A DNA stretch of 64,000 bases from Fulvimarina sp. (GCA_002700095.1 PACL01000039.1:82212-146211); one strand, 5' to 3'. Shown: positions 18,958-28,550, counted from the stretch's first letter. Notes: generated by a model not told the origin, from the letters alone. Numbers and translations are program-made.

Positions 18958-21753
18958 CTATGCCGTGCGCTGCGACGCGTCGCCTGTCACGATATTGGGG
19001 ACGACCTCGGGGGCAACCCCGGCGACGATCCCGGCGATCTCGCTGCGGCAGGAGCCGCAATTGGTGCCGGCCTTCAGCAGCTCTCCCACCGCCTCGACGC
19101 TGATTGCCCTGCCGGAGGCGATCGCCCCGGCGATCTCGTTGATCCCCACCGAAAAGCACGAGCAGACGATGGCGCCGGGATCCGGCCGGTCGGCCCCGCC
19201 GCGCCCGGCGAGCAGGCGGGTGCGCGCCGGCGATGGATGGGCTCCGGCAAGCTGCGCGGCGGCCCAGCCGCGCGAGACGGCGACCGGCGAACGGGAGAAA
19301 TAGAGCGCGGCCACCAGCCGCTCCCCGGCAAAGGCGGCGAAGCGATGGGCGCCGCCTGCATCGTCGCGATAGGCCAGAATGGCGCCCGCGGAAACGCCGG
19401 AGAGCCGCTCGGCGAGGCGGGCGGGATCGTCCAGTGTGACAAGACCGGCCATCTCCAGCCGCCATCCCCGTTCCGCCCGGGCCAGCGCGAAATAGTCGAG
19501 CCCTGCCGTCGGCGGGCGCTCGGCCGTCACCGCGAAGCCGTACCAGGCGGCTTCGAACCGGCTGACGGTGACCGGCGTCGCCTTCAGTCCCGGTTGGCCG
19601 GAGACCGGATCCACCGCGGAGGAGACCAGCGCGTCGATCCGGCCGTCGGAGGACGTGTCGCCGGTCCAGTGCATCGGCACGAAGACCGAGCCGAGGCGCT
19701 GCCGGTCGCTGACCAGCAGCCGCACGACCACCGCACCGCGCGGCGAGACGATCCGCACGAGATCGGCGTCGCCGAGACCGAGACGCGCGGCATCGGCCGG
19801 ATGCAGCTCGGCATAGGGCTCGGCGATATGGGCCGAGAGCCGCGCCGAAAGCCCGGTGCGGGTCATGGTGTGCCAGTGGTCCCGCCCCCGGCCGGTGTTG
19901 AGGGTGAGGTGGCCTGCGCTGCGCGCTGCGGCGTCGAGCGGCGTCGTGGTGAGGCTCTCGGCAGCGTCGTCTTCTGGCACGCGGCGCACGGCCGGCATCG
20001 GTACGAAGCGGGCGCGGCCGTCGGCGTGAAAGAAGCCGCCATCGGCGAAGAAGCGGGTATCGTCGGCCGACGGAAAGGCGGGGTGCGGGACGGAAACCGT
20101 GCCGCCTTCGACCTTTACGGCCGGCCGGGGCCATTGCACCGGGCCGAGCGCGTCGTAGCCGGCGGCGCCCAGCCCGGCGAGGCCGCCGATGTCGAAATCC
20201 CGGCGTCCATCATTCTCGAAGCCCGACAGCCGGGCGTGCTCGTCGAAGATCGCGGCCGGGCCCGGGTAGTCGAAGGCGGAGCCGGCGCCCATGCGCCTTG
20301 CGACCTCGCAGATCATCCACCAGTCCGGCCGCGCCTCGCCGGGCAAAGGCAGGAAGGCGCGCTGGCGCGAGATGCGGCGTTCGGAATTGGTGACGGTGCC
20401 GTCCTTCTCGCCCCAGGCGGCGGCCGGCAGGGCGACTTGTGCGTACTTCATCGTGTCGGTGCGGGCGACGACGTCGGAGACGACCACGAAGGGACAGGCA
20501 GCGAGCGCCCGCGCCACCCTGTCGGCATCGGGCATGGAGACCACCGGATTGGTGCCGATGATCCAGATCGCCTTGATCGTTCCCGAAGCCACCGCGTCGA
20601 ACATCTCGACCGCCTTCAGGCCGGGCTTCTCGGCGAGCTTCGGTGCGTTCCAGAAACGGCGGACGATGTCGCGCTCGGTCTCGTTTTCGATCGCCATGTG
20701 GGCGGCCAGCATGTTGGCCATGCCGCCGACCTCGCGCCCGCCCATGGCATTGGGCTGGCCGGTGATCGAGAACGGGCCCATGCCGGGGCGGCCGATCCGG
20801 CCGGTGGCCAGATGCACGTTGATGATGGCGTTGACCTTGTCGGTGCCTGAGACCGACTGGTTGACGCCCTGGCTGTAGACGGTGACGGTCTTCCCCGCGG
20901 CGGCGAAAAGCTCGTAGAATCGGCGAATGTCGGCGGGGGCGAGACCGGTGGCGGCGGCCACAGTGGGAATGTCGAGCTGGGCGGCGGTATCGAGGGCGGC
21001 GTCGAGGCCCGACGTGTGGGCCGCGACATAGGCCCGGTCGATCGCGCCGACATCGGCGAGATGGTGAAGTAAGCCGGCAAATAAACTGGTATCGCCGTCG
21101 CTCGCGATGGGCAGATGCAGGTCGGCGATCTCGGCCGTCGCCGTGCGGCGCGGATCGATCAGCACGACCTTCATCGCCGGCCTTGCGGCCTTGGCCGCGG
21201 CGAGGCGCTGATGGATGACGGGATGGCACCAGGCGAGGTTCGAGCCGACGAGGACGACGAGGTCGGCAAGCTCCAGGTCCTCATAGGTGCCGGGCACCGT
21301 GTCCGAGCCGAAGGCGCGACGATGGCCGGCGACGGAGGATGCCATGCAGAGGCGGGAGTTCGTGTCGATATTGGCCGAGCCGACAAAGCCCTTCATCAGC
21401 TTGTTGGCGACGTAGTAGTCCTCGGTCAGGATCTGGCCGGAGACGTAGAAGGCGACGGAGTCCGGCCCGTGTTCGGCGATGGTGCGGGAAAAGCGGTCCG
21501 CCACGAGGTCGAGGGCGGTGTCCCAGTCGGTCCGCACGCCGTGATGCAGGGGATGAAGCAGCCGGCTTTCCAGCCCCAGCGTCTCGCCGAGCGCCGAACC
21601 CTTGGAGCACAGGCGGCCGAAATTCGCCGGATGCTCCGGATCCCCGGCAATGGCGACGCCGCCGTCGCCGCGCGGCGTCGCCAGGATGCCGCAACCGACG
21701 CCGCAATAGGCGCAGGTGGTGCGGACGGATTTGCGCGTCGGGGCGGCGTCCAT
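18958..21753 (-). CDS. nasA: Assimilatory nitrate reductase NasA
   Basis: Cytoplasmic molybdoenzyme reducing nitrate to nitrite. 931 residues from ATG 21753; the longer track ORF adds repeat-derived sequence. The N-terminal [4Fe-4S] cluster is bound by CAYCGVGC and a later CSKG. The Mo-bis-MGD domain has Cys in SRLCMASS near residue 136 as likely Mo ligand. A molydopterin-binding C-terminal beta domain is followed by a fused BFD-like [2Fe-2S] domain (IVCSCFSVG, GTNCGSCRSEI). No signal peptide. It is last in the nitrate locus, 460 bp after nirD. Confidence 0.96.
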   Translation of the reverse strand: MDAAPTRKSVRTTCAYCGVGCGILATPRGDGGVAIAGDPEHPANFGRLCSKGSALGETLGLESRLLHPLHHGVRTDWDTALDLVADRFSRTIAEHGPDSVAFYVSGQILTEDYYVANKLMKGFVGSANIDTNSRLCMASSVAGHRRAFGSDTVPGTYEDLELADLVVLVGSNLAWCHPVIHQRLAAAKAARPAMKVVLIDPRRTATAEIADLHLPIASDGDTSLFAGLLHHLADVGAIDRAYVAAHTSGLDAALDTAAQLDIPTVAAATGLAPADIRRFYELFAAAGKTVTVYSQGVNQSVSGTDKVNAIINVHLATGRIGRPGMGPFSITGQPNAMGGREVGGMANMLAAHMAIENETERDIVRRFWNAPKLAEKPGLKAVEMFDAVASGTIKAIWIIGTNPVVSMPDADRVARALAACPFVVVSDVVARTDTMKYAQVALPAAAWGEKDGTVTNSERRISRQRAFLPLPGEARPDWWMICEVARRMGAGSAFDYPGPAAIFDEHARLSGFENDGRRDFDIGGLAGLGAAGYDALGPVQWPRPAVKVEGGTVSVPHPAFPSADDTRFFADGGFFHADGRARFVPMPAVRRVPEDDAAESLTTTPLDAAARSAGHLTLNTGRGRDHWHTMTRTGLSARLSAHIAEPYAELHPADAARLGLGDADLVRIVSPRGAVVVRLLVSDRQRLGSVFVPMHWTGDTSSDGRIDALVSSAVDPVSGQPGLKATPVTVSRFEAAWYGFAVTAERPPTAGLDYFALARAERGWRLEMAGLVTLDDPARLAERLSGVSAGAILAYRDDAGGAHRFAAFAGERLVAALYFSRSPVAVSRGWAAAQLAGAHPSPARTRLLAGRGGADRPDPGAIVCSCFSVGINEIAGAIASGRAISVEAVGELLKAGTNCGSCRSEIAGIVAGVAPEVVPNIVTGDASQRTA

Positions 21754-21870
21754 GGATGTGTCCTTCGTCGGTTGTGGCGGCTGGCTTGCGGGGCGACGGC
21801 GGATCGATGGATCTTTGGACGGGCGCGCTCGGCATGTCCCGCTGCTCCGTCTGATCCGTGGGGCGCGGGG

Positions 21871-21920
21871 ACTCCCCTCTGTCCTGCCGGACATCTCCCC
21901 ACAAGGGGGGAGACTGGACC
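21871..21920 (+). repeat. Dispersed palindromic repeat, copy A
   Basis: CTCCCCTCTGTCCTGCCGGACATC followed by the palindrome TCTCCCCACAAGGGGGGAGA. This matches copy B in inverted orientation and copy C in part. Elements of this kind are common between genes in Rhizobiales. Confidence 0.75.
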
Positions 21921-22024
21921 TCGTTTGACCTCGGCCCACACCGGACCTTTCCTCCGTCTGAGCCCGACGATCGGTCGCCACCCCGGCCGCCATGTTCAGA
22001 CATCTCTGGACAGGGATCGCCAAA

Positions 22025-22080
22025 CTCCCAGCCGATCTCCCCCGCGTGGGGGAGATGCCCGGCAGGGCAGAGGGGGGCGC
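22025..22080 (-). repeat. Dispersed palindromic repeat, copy B
   Basis: Contains GATCTCCCCCGCGTGGGGGAGATG, a strong hairpin, then CCCGGCAGGGCAGAGGGGGG. It is the reverse complement of copy A with a few substitutions. Copies A and B lie about 100 bp apart and could pair in RNA. Confidence 0.75.
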
Positions 22081-22213
22081 TCCTGCGCTGTCGCCGGCAG
22101 AGCTGTCCTCCGACGAGCCGTCGTCTGGCGAGGAGCCCAAATCCTCGGAAAACCCCGTCGCCCGTCCAGCGACGCCGCAATCGACGGCCGGCTGCCTCAC
22201 CCGATCTCGCCCG

Positions 22214-22570
22214 TCATTCGGCCGCTTCCCTCAATCCCGCCACCTCCTCGGCCAGCGAAAGCTCGATCACCTCGGTTATCGGATCGACCCGGACGGAAAA
22301 CACCCGCACCCGGCCCTCGTCGGGCCCTCGCATCTCGCCGCTGGTCAGCGAGATCACGGCATTGTGGAGCGGACAGGTGACCGAGGCATCATGGACGATC
22401 CCCTGGGAGAGCGGCCCGCCCTTGTGGGGGCAGCGGTCCTCGGTGGCGAAGATGCGGTCCTCGGCGGTGCGGAAGACGGCGATCCGTCCGATGGGCGTCA
22501 CGACGCAGCGGGCGCCGCGGCGGGGAATGTCGGTGACGAGGCCGATCCTGTGCCAGGAGCTGGTCATCAT
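22214..22570 (-). CDS. nirD: Nitrite reductase small subunit NirD
   Basis: 118-residue Rieske-fold subunit of the NADH-dependent assimilatory nitrite reductase. It retains potential cluster ligands CPHKGG and CPLHN (CxH and CxxH, about 17 residues apart). The stop follows a short acidic helix. Its start overlaps the nirB stop by 4 bp (ATGA), giving a tight NirBD pair. Confidence 0.93.
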   Translation of the reverse strand: MMTSSWHRIGLVTDIPRRGARCVVTPIGRIAVFRTAEDRIFATEDRCPHKGGPLSQGIVHDASVTCPLHNAVISLTSGEMRGPDEGRVRVFSVRVDPITEVIELSLAEEVAGLREAAE

Positions 22571-25020
22571 TCGGCGGCCTGCTGGAGGCCGATCGCGGCC
22601 ATGGGCTCGAATTCGTGGCGGGCGACGCCGCCCGTGGCGCGGTCCGCCCAGGGGTCGCGCTGGGAAAACTGCTGGCTGAAGACGAAGCGGTCGTAATAGT
22701 GTCGGCGCTTGCCCGGATCATCGACGATCGCCGCCTGGATGGACTCCATGCCGACCCGTTTGAGCCATTTGTACATGCGCTCGAGATAGTGGCCCTGCTC
22801 GCGGTAGAGCTGGACGAGGGCGACGATGGTCTCCAGCGCCTCGTCCTCGGTCCTGACCTGGGTGAGGACTTCCGTCGGCTTGATGTCGAGGCCGGCGGCG
22901 CCGGCGAAATGGATCTCGAAGCCGGCATCGGTGCAGATGACGCCGACATCCTTGCAGGTCGCCTCGGCGCAGTTGCGCGGGCAGCCGGAGACCGCCATCT
23001 TGACCTTGGCGGGGGTCCAGGAGCCCCACATGAAGCGCTCGATCCGGATGCCGAGGCCGGTGGAATCCTGCGTCCCGAAGCGGCACCAGTCGGTGCCGAC
23101 GCAGGTCTTCACCGTGCGCAGCGCCTTGCCATAGGCGGCGCCCGAGACCATGCCGGCGGCGTTGAGATCGGCCCAGACGGCGGGCAGGTCCTCCTTCTTC
23201 ACGCCGAGCATGTCGATGCGCTGGCCGCCGGTGCATTTGACGGCGGGGATCTGGAACTTGTCGACCACGTCGGCGATGGCCCTGAGCTCATTGGCCGAGG
23301 TCATGCCGCCCCACATGCGCGGGACGACGGAATAGGTGCCGTCCTTCTGGATGTTGGCGTGGACGCGCTCGTTGATGAAGCGCGACTGCTTGTCGTCGAC
23401 ATATTCGCCCGGCCAGTCGGCGAGGAGATAATAGTTCAGCGCCGGCCGGCATTTGGCGCAGCCGCAGGAGGTCTTCCATTCGAGCTCCTGCATGACCTCG
23501 GGGATCGATTTCAGGGCTTTCGCGACGATCAGCCGGCGCACGTCGGCATGGCCGAGATCGGTGCAGGGGCACATCGGCTTGACGGCCTGGGGATTGAAGG
23601 CGTCGCCCAGCGTCAGTGCCATCAGCTGCTCGACGAGGCCGGTGCAGGTGCCGCAGGACGACGAGGCCTTGGTGTGGGCGCGGACCGCGTCGAGGGAGGC
23701 CAGGCCCCTGGCCGTGATCGCCCCGGTGATCTTTCCTTTGCACACGCCGTTGCAGCCGCAGATTTCCGCATCATCCGGCAAGGCTGCAACGGCCGCCATA
23801 GGGTCCAGGGGGGCGCCTCCCTGGTAGGACTGGCCGAAGATCAGCGTCTCGCGCATCTGCGACACGCTGGTCTTCTTCTTCATCAGGTCGAAGAACCAGG
23901 CGCCGTCCGCCGTCTCGCCGTAAAGGACCGCGCCGATGATCGCATCGTCCTTGATGACGAGGCGCTTGTAGACGCCGACCGAGGCGTCGCGCAGCACGAT
24001 CTCCTCGCGGTCGTCGCCTTCCGCGAAGTCGCCGGCGGAAAACAGGTCGATGCCGGTGACCTTCAGCTTGGTCGAGGTGACCGAGCCGAGATAGGCGTTT
24101 TCGCAGGGGCCGCGGAGCTGCGCGGCCACCACCTCGGCCATTTCGTAGAGCGGCGCGACGAGGCCGTAGCACATGCCGCGATGCTCCACGCACTCTCCGA
24201 GGGCGAAGATGTCGGGGTCCGACGTGCGCATGTCGTCGCCGACCCTGATGCCGCGGCCGACGTCGAGGCCGGCCTGTTTCGCGAGATCGGTGGAGGGCCG
24301 GATGCCGACGGCCATGACGACGATCTGAGCGTCGATCACCGTGCCGTCGTCGAGCTTCACGTTCTCGACCTTGTCCTCGCCGAGGATGGCGTGGGTGTTG
24401 GCCCTGGTGACGACATCTATGCCGCGCGCCTTCAGGGAGCGTTCGAGGAGGAAGCCGGCGGCCGGATCGAGCTGGCGCTCCATCAGCGTCGGCATGAGAT
24501 GGAGGACCGTGACGTCCATGCCGCGCAGCTTCAGGCCGGCGGCGGCTTCGAGACCGAGCAGCCCGCCGCCGATGACCACGGCGCGGCCGCCGTTCTTCGC
24601 CGCCTCCAGCATCTTCTCGACGTCGTCGAGGTCGCGATAGGCCAGGACGCCGGGCAGGGTGGAGCCCGGGATCGGCACGATGAAGGGGTTCGAACCGGTG
24701 GCGACGATCAGCTTGTCGTAAGGCGCCGTCGTGCCGTCGGCTGCCGTGACGGTCTTGCCCGCCCGGTCGATCGCCTCGACCCGCTTGCCCTTGTGGAGGG
24801 TGACGCCGTGGGCCGCGTACCAGGCGTCGTCATGGGTGACGATCTCCGCATAGGTCTTTTCGCCGGACAGCACCGGCGAGAGCATCAGCCGGTTGTAGTT
24901 GACGCGCGGCTCGGCGTTGAAGATCGTCACCTCGTACTGGCCGGGGGCCCGTTCGAAGAGGCGTTCGAGGGCACGGCCGGGGGCCATCCCGTTGCCGATG
25001 ACGACGAGTTTCTCAGGCAT
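22567..25020 (-). CDS. nirB: NAD(P)H nitrite reductase large subunit NirB
   Basis: Reduces nitrite to ammonium with six electrons. About 817 residues from ATG 25020 after GGAGCC; ATG 25032 would add four. The FAD/NAD(P) oxidoreductase domain (VVIGNGMAPG, VIGGGLLGLEAA) covers about 1-400. BFD-like [2Fe-2S] domains follow with CGCNGVCKG, SCGTCTG, CPCTDLG and CGCAKC. The siroheme/[4Fe-4S] half has KTCVGTDWCRFG and GCPRNCAEATC. All cofactor motifs are present. A brnTA module on the opposite strand lies directly upstream, separating it from nrtCD. Confidence 0.96.
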   Translation of the reverse strand: MPEKLVVIGNGMAPGRALERLFERAPGQYEVTIFNAEPRVNYNRLMLSPVLSGEKTYAEIVTHDDAWYAAHGVTLHKGKRVEAIDRAGKTVTAADGTTAPYDKLIVATGSNPFIVPIPGSTLPGVLAYRDLDDVEKMLEAAKNGGRAVVIGGGLLGLEAAAGLKLRGMDVTVLHLMPTLMERQLDPAAGFLLERSLKARGIDVVTRANTHAILGEDKVENVKLDDGTVIDAQIVVMAVGIRPSTDLAKQAGLDVGRGIRVGDDMRTSDPDIFALGECVEHRGMCYGLVAPLYEMAEVVAAQLRGPCENAYLGSVTSTKLKVTGIDLFSAGDFAEGDDREEIVLRDASVGVYKRLVIKDDAIIGAVLYGETADGAWFFDLMKKKTSVSQMRETLIFGQSYQGGAPLDPMAAVAALPDDAEICGCNGVCKGKITGAITARGLASLDAVRAHTKASSSCGTCTGLVEQLMALTLGDAFNPQAVKPMCPCTDLGHADVRRLIVAKALKSIPEVMQELEWKTSCGCAKCRPALNYYLLADWPGEYVDDKQSRFINERVHANIQKDGTYSVVPRMWGGMTSANELRAIADVVDKFQIPAVKCTGGQRIDMLGVKKEDLPAVWADLNAAGMVSGAAYGKALRTVKTCVGTDWCRFGTQDSTGLGIRIERFMWGSWTPAKVKMAVSGCPRNCAEATCKDVGVICTDAGFEIHFAGAAGLDIKPTEVLTQVRTEDEALETIVALVQLYREQGHYLERMYKWLKRVGMESIQAAIVDDPGKRRHYYDRFVFSQQFSQRDPWADRATGGVARHEFEPMAAIGLQQAAE

Positions 25021-25099
25021 GGAAGGCTCCATGGTTCAGGCGATTGTCGTCGGCCGCGTTGCCACTTAAGATGGCGCCAACCGAGCCGGGGCGGGGGCG

Positions 25100-25396
25100 A
25101 TGGCGGGCGAAGTCTTCGACTGGGACGAGGCGAAGCGGCGGGCGAACCTCGCCAAGCACGGCGTCGATTTTTCGCTGGCGCGCGAATTTTACTGGGACAT
25201 CGCCGTCATCGAGAGGGACGGCCGAAACGACTATGGCGAGGACCGGCTTTCCGTCACGGCGCCCTTGCTGGGCCGTCTCCACGTCATGATCTATGTGGTT
25301 CGGGACGGCATGATCCGGATCATCAGCCTTCGCCGGGCGAACAAGCGAGAAAGGCGACGTTATGAAGAAGCGATGGCAGACCGAGCCGATAAGTGA
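25100..25396 (+). CDS. brnT: BrnT-family toxin
   Basis: 98 residues with the BrnT pattern VFDWDEAKRRANLAKHGVDF and a C-terminal RIISLRRANKRERRRYEEA. BrnT is a RelE-fold ribonuclease toxin, and the conserved Arg/Glu residues appear present. It overlaps brnA by 35 bp. The pair lies on the plus strand inside the minus-strand nitrate locus. Confidence 0.9.
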   Translation: MAGEVFDWDEAKRRANLAKHGVDFSLAREFYWDIAVIERDGRNDYGEDRLSVTAPLLGRLHVMIYVVRDGMIRIISLRRANKRERRRYEEAMADRADK

Positions 25397-25658
25397 CGAG
25401 GAAGACGCGGCGATCACCGCGGCGGCCCTGTCGGACCCCGACAACCCGCCGCTGACCGACGAGCAGATGGACCGCATGCGCCCGGCGCGGGACGTGATGC
25501 CGCGCGAGCTGTTCGAGAGGCTGACCGAAACCCGGGCCGTCTTCGTGCCGGAAAAGACCGTCGCGACCTTCAAGAAGGCGTTCGGCGCCGACTGGGAAGA
25601 GGCGATGCGCGATGTCCTGCGCGAGGCGGCCGAGCGGAAGGACGAGGCGGCGGAGTAG
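25362..25658 (+). CDS. brnA: BrnA-family antitoxin
   Basis: 98 residues. An acidic N-terminal half (ISDEEDAAITAAALSDPDNPPLTD) is followed by a C-terminal ribbon-helix-helix-like DNA-binding segment (VFVPEKTVATFKKAFGADWEEAM). The toxin-first order and reading-frame overlap are typical of brnTA. It probably represses its own promoter. It ends 28 bp from the convergent nrtCD gene. Confidence 0.85.
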   Translation: MKKRWQTEPISDEEDAAITAAALSDPDNPPLTDEQMDRMRPARDVMPRELFERLTETRAVFVPEKTVATFKKAFGADWEEAMRDVLREAAERKDEAAE

Positions 25659-25686
25659 TCTCCGGTCCGGGGGCAGGTACGAACCA

Positions 25687-27456
25687 TCAGGCCGCCTCCC
25701 TGGCCTTTGCGGATGGTGCTGGCTTGCCATCCTCGGCGGCAGATGTTCCCGCGGCGGGCCTCGCGCCCCCCTCGTATTCTTCGAGGAAATCGAGCAGTTC
25801 CTGGCGGGTGCGCCAGTAGTCGGGATGCTCCAAGAGCGCCTTGCGGCTGCGCGGGCGGGGCAGATCGACGCTCATGATCTTGCCGATCCTCGCCTTCGGA
25901 CCGTTGGTCATCATCACCACCCGGTCGGCGAGGAGGATCGCCTCGTCGACGTCGTGGGTGACGCAGATCGCGGTTACCTGGGTGCGCTTCCAGACGTCCA
26001 TCAGGACGTCCTGCAGCTCCCAGCGCGTCAGCGAATCCAGCATGCCGAAGGGCTCGTCGAGGAGGAGCAGCTTCGGCGACAAGGCGAAGGCGCGGGCGAT
26101 GCCGACCCGCTGCTTCATGCCGTTGGAAAGGTCGGCCGCCTTGCGGTGCATGGCATCGGCGAGCCCCACCCGGTGGAGATAATGCTCGACCACGTCGCGG
26201 CGCTCGGCGGGGGCGGCGTTGGGATAGACCCGGTCGACGCCGAGCGCGACGTTTTCGCGGGCGGTCAGCCAGGGCATCAGCGACGGCGCCTGGAACACCA
26301 CGGCGCGGTCCGGCCCGGCGCCCGAAACCTCGCGGCCGTCGAGGATGATGCCGCCGGAGGAGATGTCGGTCAGCCCCGCGGCCATCGACAGCACCGTCGA
26401 CTTGCCGCAGCCCGAATGGCCGATCAGCGTGACGAACTCGCCCTGGCGCATCGTCAGGTCGAAGCCGTCGACGACGGTGAGCGGCCCCTTCGGTGTCGGA
26501 TAGACCTTGCGCACCTCGAAGAACTCGGCGAAGCCGCGCTCGATCGGCGAGCGGGCGGCGTCGAGATAGGCCTTGGGCAGATCCGGCGAGGGGGTGCGCT
26601 TCTTCGAACCGAGGGTGATCGGCGTGACGTTGGGCAGGGCGACGGCGTCGCCGGCCTCGGCGCTGGCATGCCGGCCCTTTTCGACGAGATAGCCGGTGAT
26701 CTCGCGGCGCAGGCGCTTGAAGGTCTCGTTGCCGTTCATCGATCCGCGCTCTCGCGGATGCGGCAGATCGACGGCGAATGAGGGTCCGAGCGAGGCGCGC
26801 GGGCCGGGATCGAGCGGGATGATCCGGTCGGCGAGGAGGATCGCCTCGTCTACGTCGTTGGTGATGAGGACGATGGTCTTCTTCTCGATCTGAGAGATCG
26901 CGGCGAACTCGTCCTGGAGCTTGCCCCGGGTGAGCGCGTCAAGGGCCGAGAGCGGCTCGTCGAGGAGGAGGATCTCGGGGCTCATGGCGAGCGCCCGCGC
27001 CACCGAGACGCGCTGGCGCATGCCGCCGGAAAGCTCGGCCGGCTTGCGGCTCTCGGCATGGGAGAGGCCGACCATGGCGATGTATCTGTCGATCCGGGCG
27101 TTGCGCTCGGCCTTCGAAGCCTTGGCGAAGACGGTGTCCACGGCGAGCGCGACATTGCCGCGAACCGACAGCCAGGGCATCAGCGAATAGGACTGGAAGA
27201 CGACGCCGCGCTCGGGGCCGGGGCCGGTGACCGGCTTGCCCTTCATCAGGACCTTTCCGGCATCCGGCGCGATCAGCCCGGCCAGCAGCGAGATCAGCGT
27301 GGTCTTGCCGGAACCGGAGAAGCCGACGATGGCGATGAACTCGCCTTCCGCGACCGTCAGATCGACGTCCTTCAGGATCTCGGCGCGGTGCTTGCCCTCG
27401 CCATAGGCCTTCGAGACCTTGTTCAGCTCGATGATCGGGGTCGGCGCCATATCCAT
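25687..27456 (-). CDS. Nitrate ABC transporter, fused double ATPase (NrtC/NrtD-like)
   Basis: 589 residues with two complete nucleotide-binding domains in one chain. Domain 1 (about 5-235) has Walker A GFSGSGKTT, signature LSGGMRQR and Walker B ILLLDEP. Domain 2 (about 315-550) has GHSGCGKST, LSNGMKQR and LLLLDEP. Domain 2 keeps the H-loop His (VTHDVDEA), while domain 1 has Asn (ITNDVDEA). A polar linker joins them. There is no NrtC-type substrate-binding domain. The ATG overlaps the nrtB stop by one base. The much longer track ORF extends through nrtB in another frame and is not real. Confidence 0.9.
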   Translation of the reverse strand: MDMAPTPIIELNKVSKAYGEGKHRAEILKDVDLTVAEGEFIAIVGFSGSGKTTLISLLAGLIAPDAGKVLMKGKPVTGPGPERGVVFQSYSLMPWLSVRGNVALAVDTVFAKASKAERNARIDRYIAMVGLSHAESRKPAELSGGMRQRVSVARALAMSPEILLLDEPLSALDALTRGKLQDEFAAISQIEKKTIVLITNDVDEAILLADRIIPLDPGPRASLGPSFAVDLPHPRERGSMNGNETFKRLRREITGYLVEKGRHASAEAGDAVALPNVTPITLGSKKRTPSPDLPKAYLDAARSPIERGFAEFFEVRKVYPTPKGPLTVVDGFDLTMRQGEFVTLIGHSGCGKSTVLSMAAGLTDISSGGIILDGREVSGAGPDRAVVFQAPSLMPWLTARENVALGVDRVYPNAAPAERRDVVEHYLHRVGLADAMHRKAADLSNGMKQRVGIARAFALSPKLLLLDEPFGMLDSLTRWELQDVLMDVWKRTQVTAICVTHDVDEAILLADRVVMMTNGPKARIGKIMSVDLPRPRSRKALLEHPDYWRTRQELLDFLEEYEGGARPAAGTSAAEDGKPAPSAKAREAA

Positions 27457-28550
27457 CACCGCGTGCCGGAGAAGGTGAAGGCGGCCTGCAGCGCGGCCAT
27501 GATCCGGTCGAGGACGAAGCCGACGATGCCGATGGTGATGACCGCGACGATGATCCTGGCGAGCGAATCCGACGAGCCGTTCTGGAACTCGTCCCAGACG
27601 AACTTGCCGAGGCCGGGATTCTGGGCGAGCATCTCGGCGGCGATCAGCACCATCCAGCCCACACCGAGCGACAGCCGCAGGCCGGTGAAGATCAGCGGCA
27701 TCGCCGAGGGCAGCACCAGCTTGGTGATGGTCTTCGTCGTCGACAGCTGCAGCACCTTGCCGACATTGACGAGGTCCTTGTCGATCGAGGCGACGCCGAG
27801 GGCGGTGTTGATCAGCGTCGGCCAGAGCGAGCAGAGCATCACGGTGATGGCCGAGACGACCATTGACTTCGGCATGGCGTCGGAGGCGTTCACGTAGAGC
27901 GCCGAGACGATCATCGTGACGATCGGCAGCCAGGCCAGCGGCGAGACCGGCTTGAAGATCTGGATCAGCGGGTTGAGCGCGCCGCTGACGGTCGGCGACA
28001 GGCCGCAGGCGATGCCGACCGGCACGGCGATGATCGTGGCGAGGACGAAGCCGAGGAAGACGGTCTTCAGCGAGGTGAGGATCTGCTCGGGATAGGTCGG
28101 CGCGCCGGTATAGTCGCGGATTTTCACCCGGTCGGCATGGCCGGCCTCGACGAGCTTCTGGTTGCGGGCCTCCTGGCGCTCGTAGAACTCCGCCTTGTCG
28201 GCGGAGGTGCGCTGGTAGTCGGCATAGAGCGCCTCGGCCTGGCCCCAGACGGCGGCGGGGCCCGGCACCGTGCCGAGCGAGGTCTGCACCTGCGGGGCAA
28301 GCGCCGCCCAGGCGGCGAGGAAGGCAAGAATGCCGATCAGCGGCACAACCAGCCCCATCCAGAGCCCCTTCAGATTGGCGCGGGGATCGTCGCCGGCGGC
28401 GATCTTCATGATCGGCACGGTCCAGCCGAGGCCGATGGCGGTCAGCGGGCCGGACGCCCGGGTGATGCGCATCATGCGCGTCTCGCGCTTCAGCACCCGG
28501 CGCGCTTCGGCCGAAGGCACGTCGCCCATGAAGTCGGAGGCGGTGGTCAT
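27456..28550 (-). CDS. nrtB: Nitrate ABC transporter permease NrtB
   Basis: 364 residues. An N-terminal cytoplasmic region and first membrane helix are followed by a periplasmic insert (ADYQRTSADKAEFYERQEAR) and a five-helix BPD_transp core. The ATPase-contact loop is AAEMLAQNPGLGKFVWDEF. It works with NrtA and the fused ATPase to import nitrate. The stop and the next start share one base, so translation is probably coupled. Length exceeds cyanobacterial NrtB because of the N-terminal part. Confidence 0.92.
   Translation of the reverse strand: MTTASDFMGDVPSAEARRVLKRETRMMRITRASGPLTAIGLGWTVPIMKIAAGDDPRANLKGLWMGLVVPLIGILAFLAAWAALAPQVQTSLGTVPGPAAVWGQAEALYADYQRTSADKAEFYERQEARNQKLVEAGHADRVKIRDYTGAPTYPEQILTSLKTVFLGFVLATIIAVPVGIACGLSPTVSGALNPLIQIFKPVSPLAWLPIVTMIVSALYVNASDAMPKSMVVSAITVMLCSLWPTLINTALGVASIDKDLVNVGKVLQLSTTKTITKLVLPSAMPLIFTGLRLSLGVGWMVLIAAEMLAQNPGLGKFVWDEFQNGSSDSLARIIVAVITIGIVGFVLDRIMAALQAAFTFSGTR

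Larger units (their letters stand above)
21754..22213. other. Gene-free stretch nirD-nasA with paired repeats
   Basis: 460 bp with no credible gene. It holds two inverted copies of a dispersed palindromic repeat (listed next). Reading frames across it give peptide strings like LPGISPTRG, often seen as false ORFs over such repeats. Whether nasA is transcribed from nirBD across this gap or has its own promoter is not visible. Confidence 0.6.

Noticed and set aside
22615-25365. 916-residue plus-strand ORF
   Set aside because: Antisense to nirB, which has every cofactor motif of its family.
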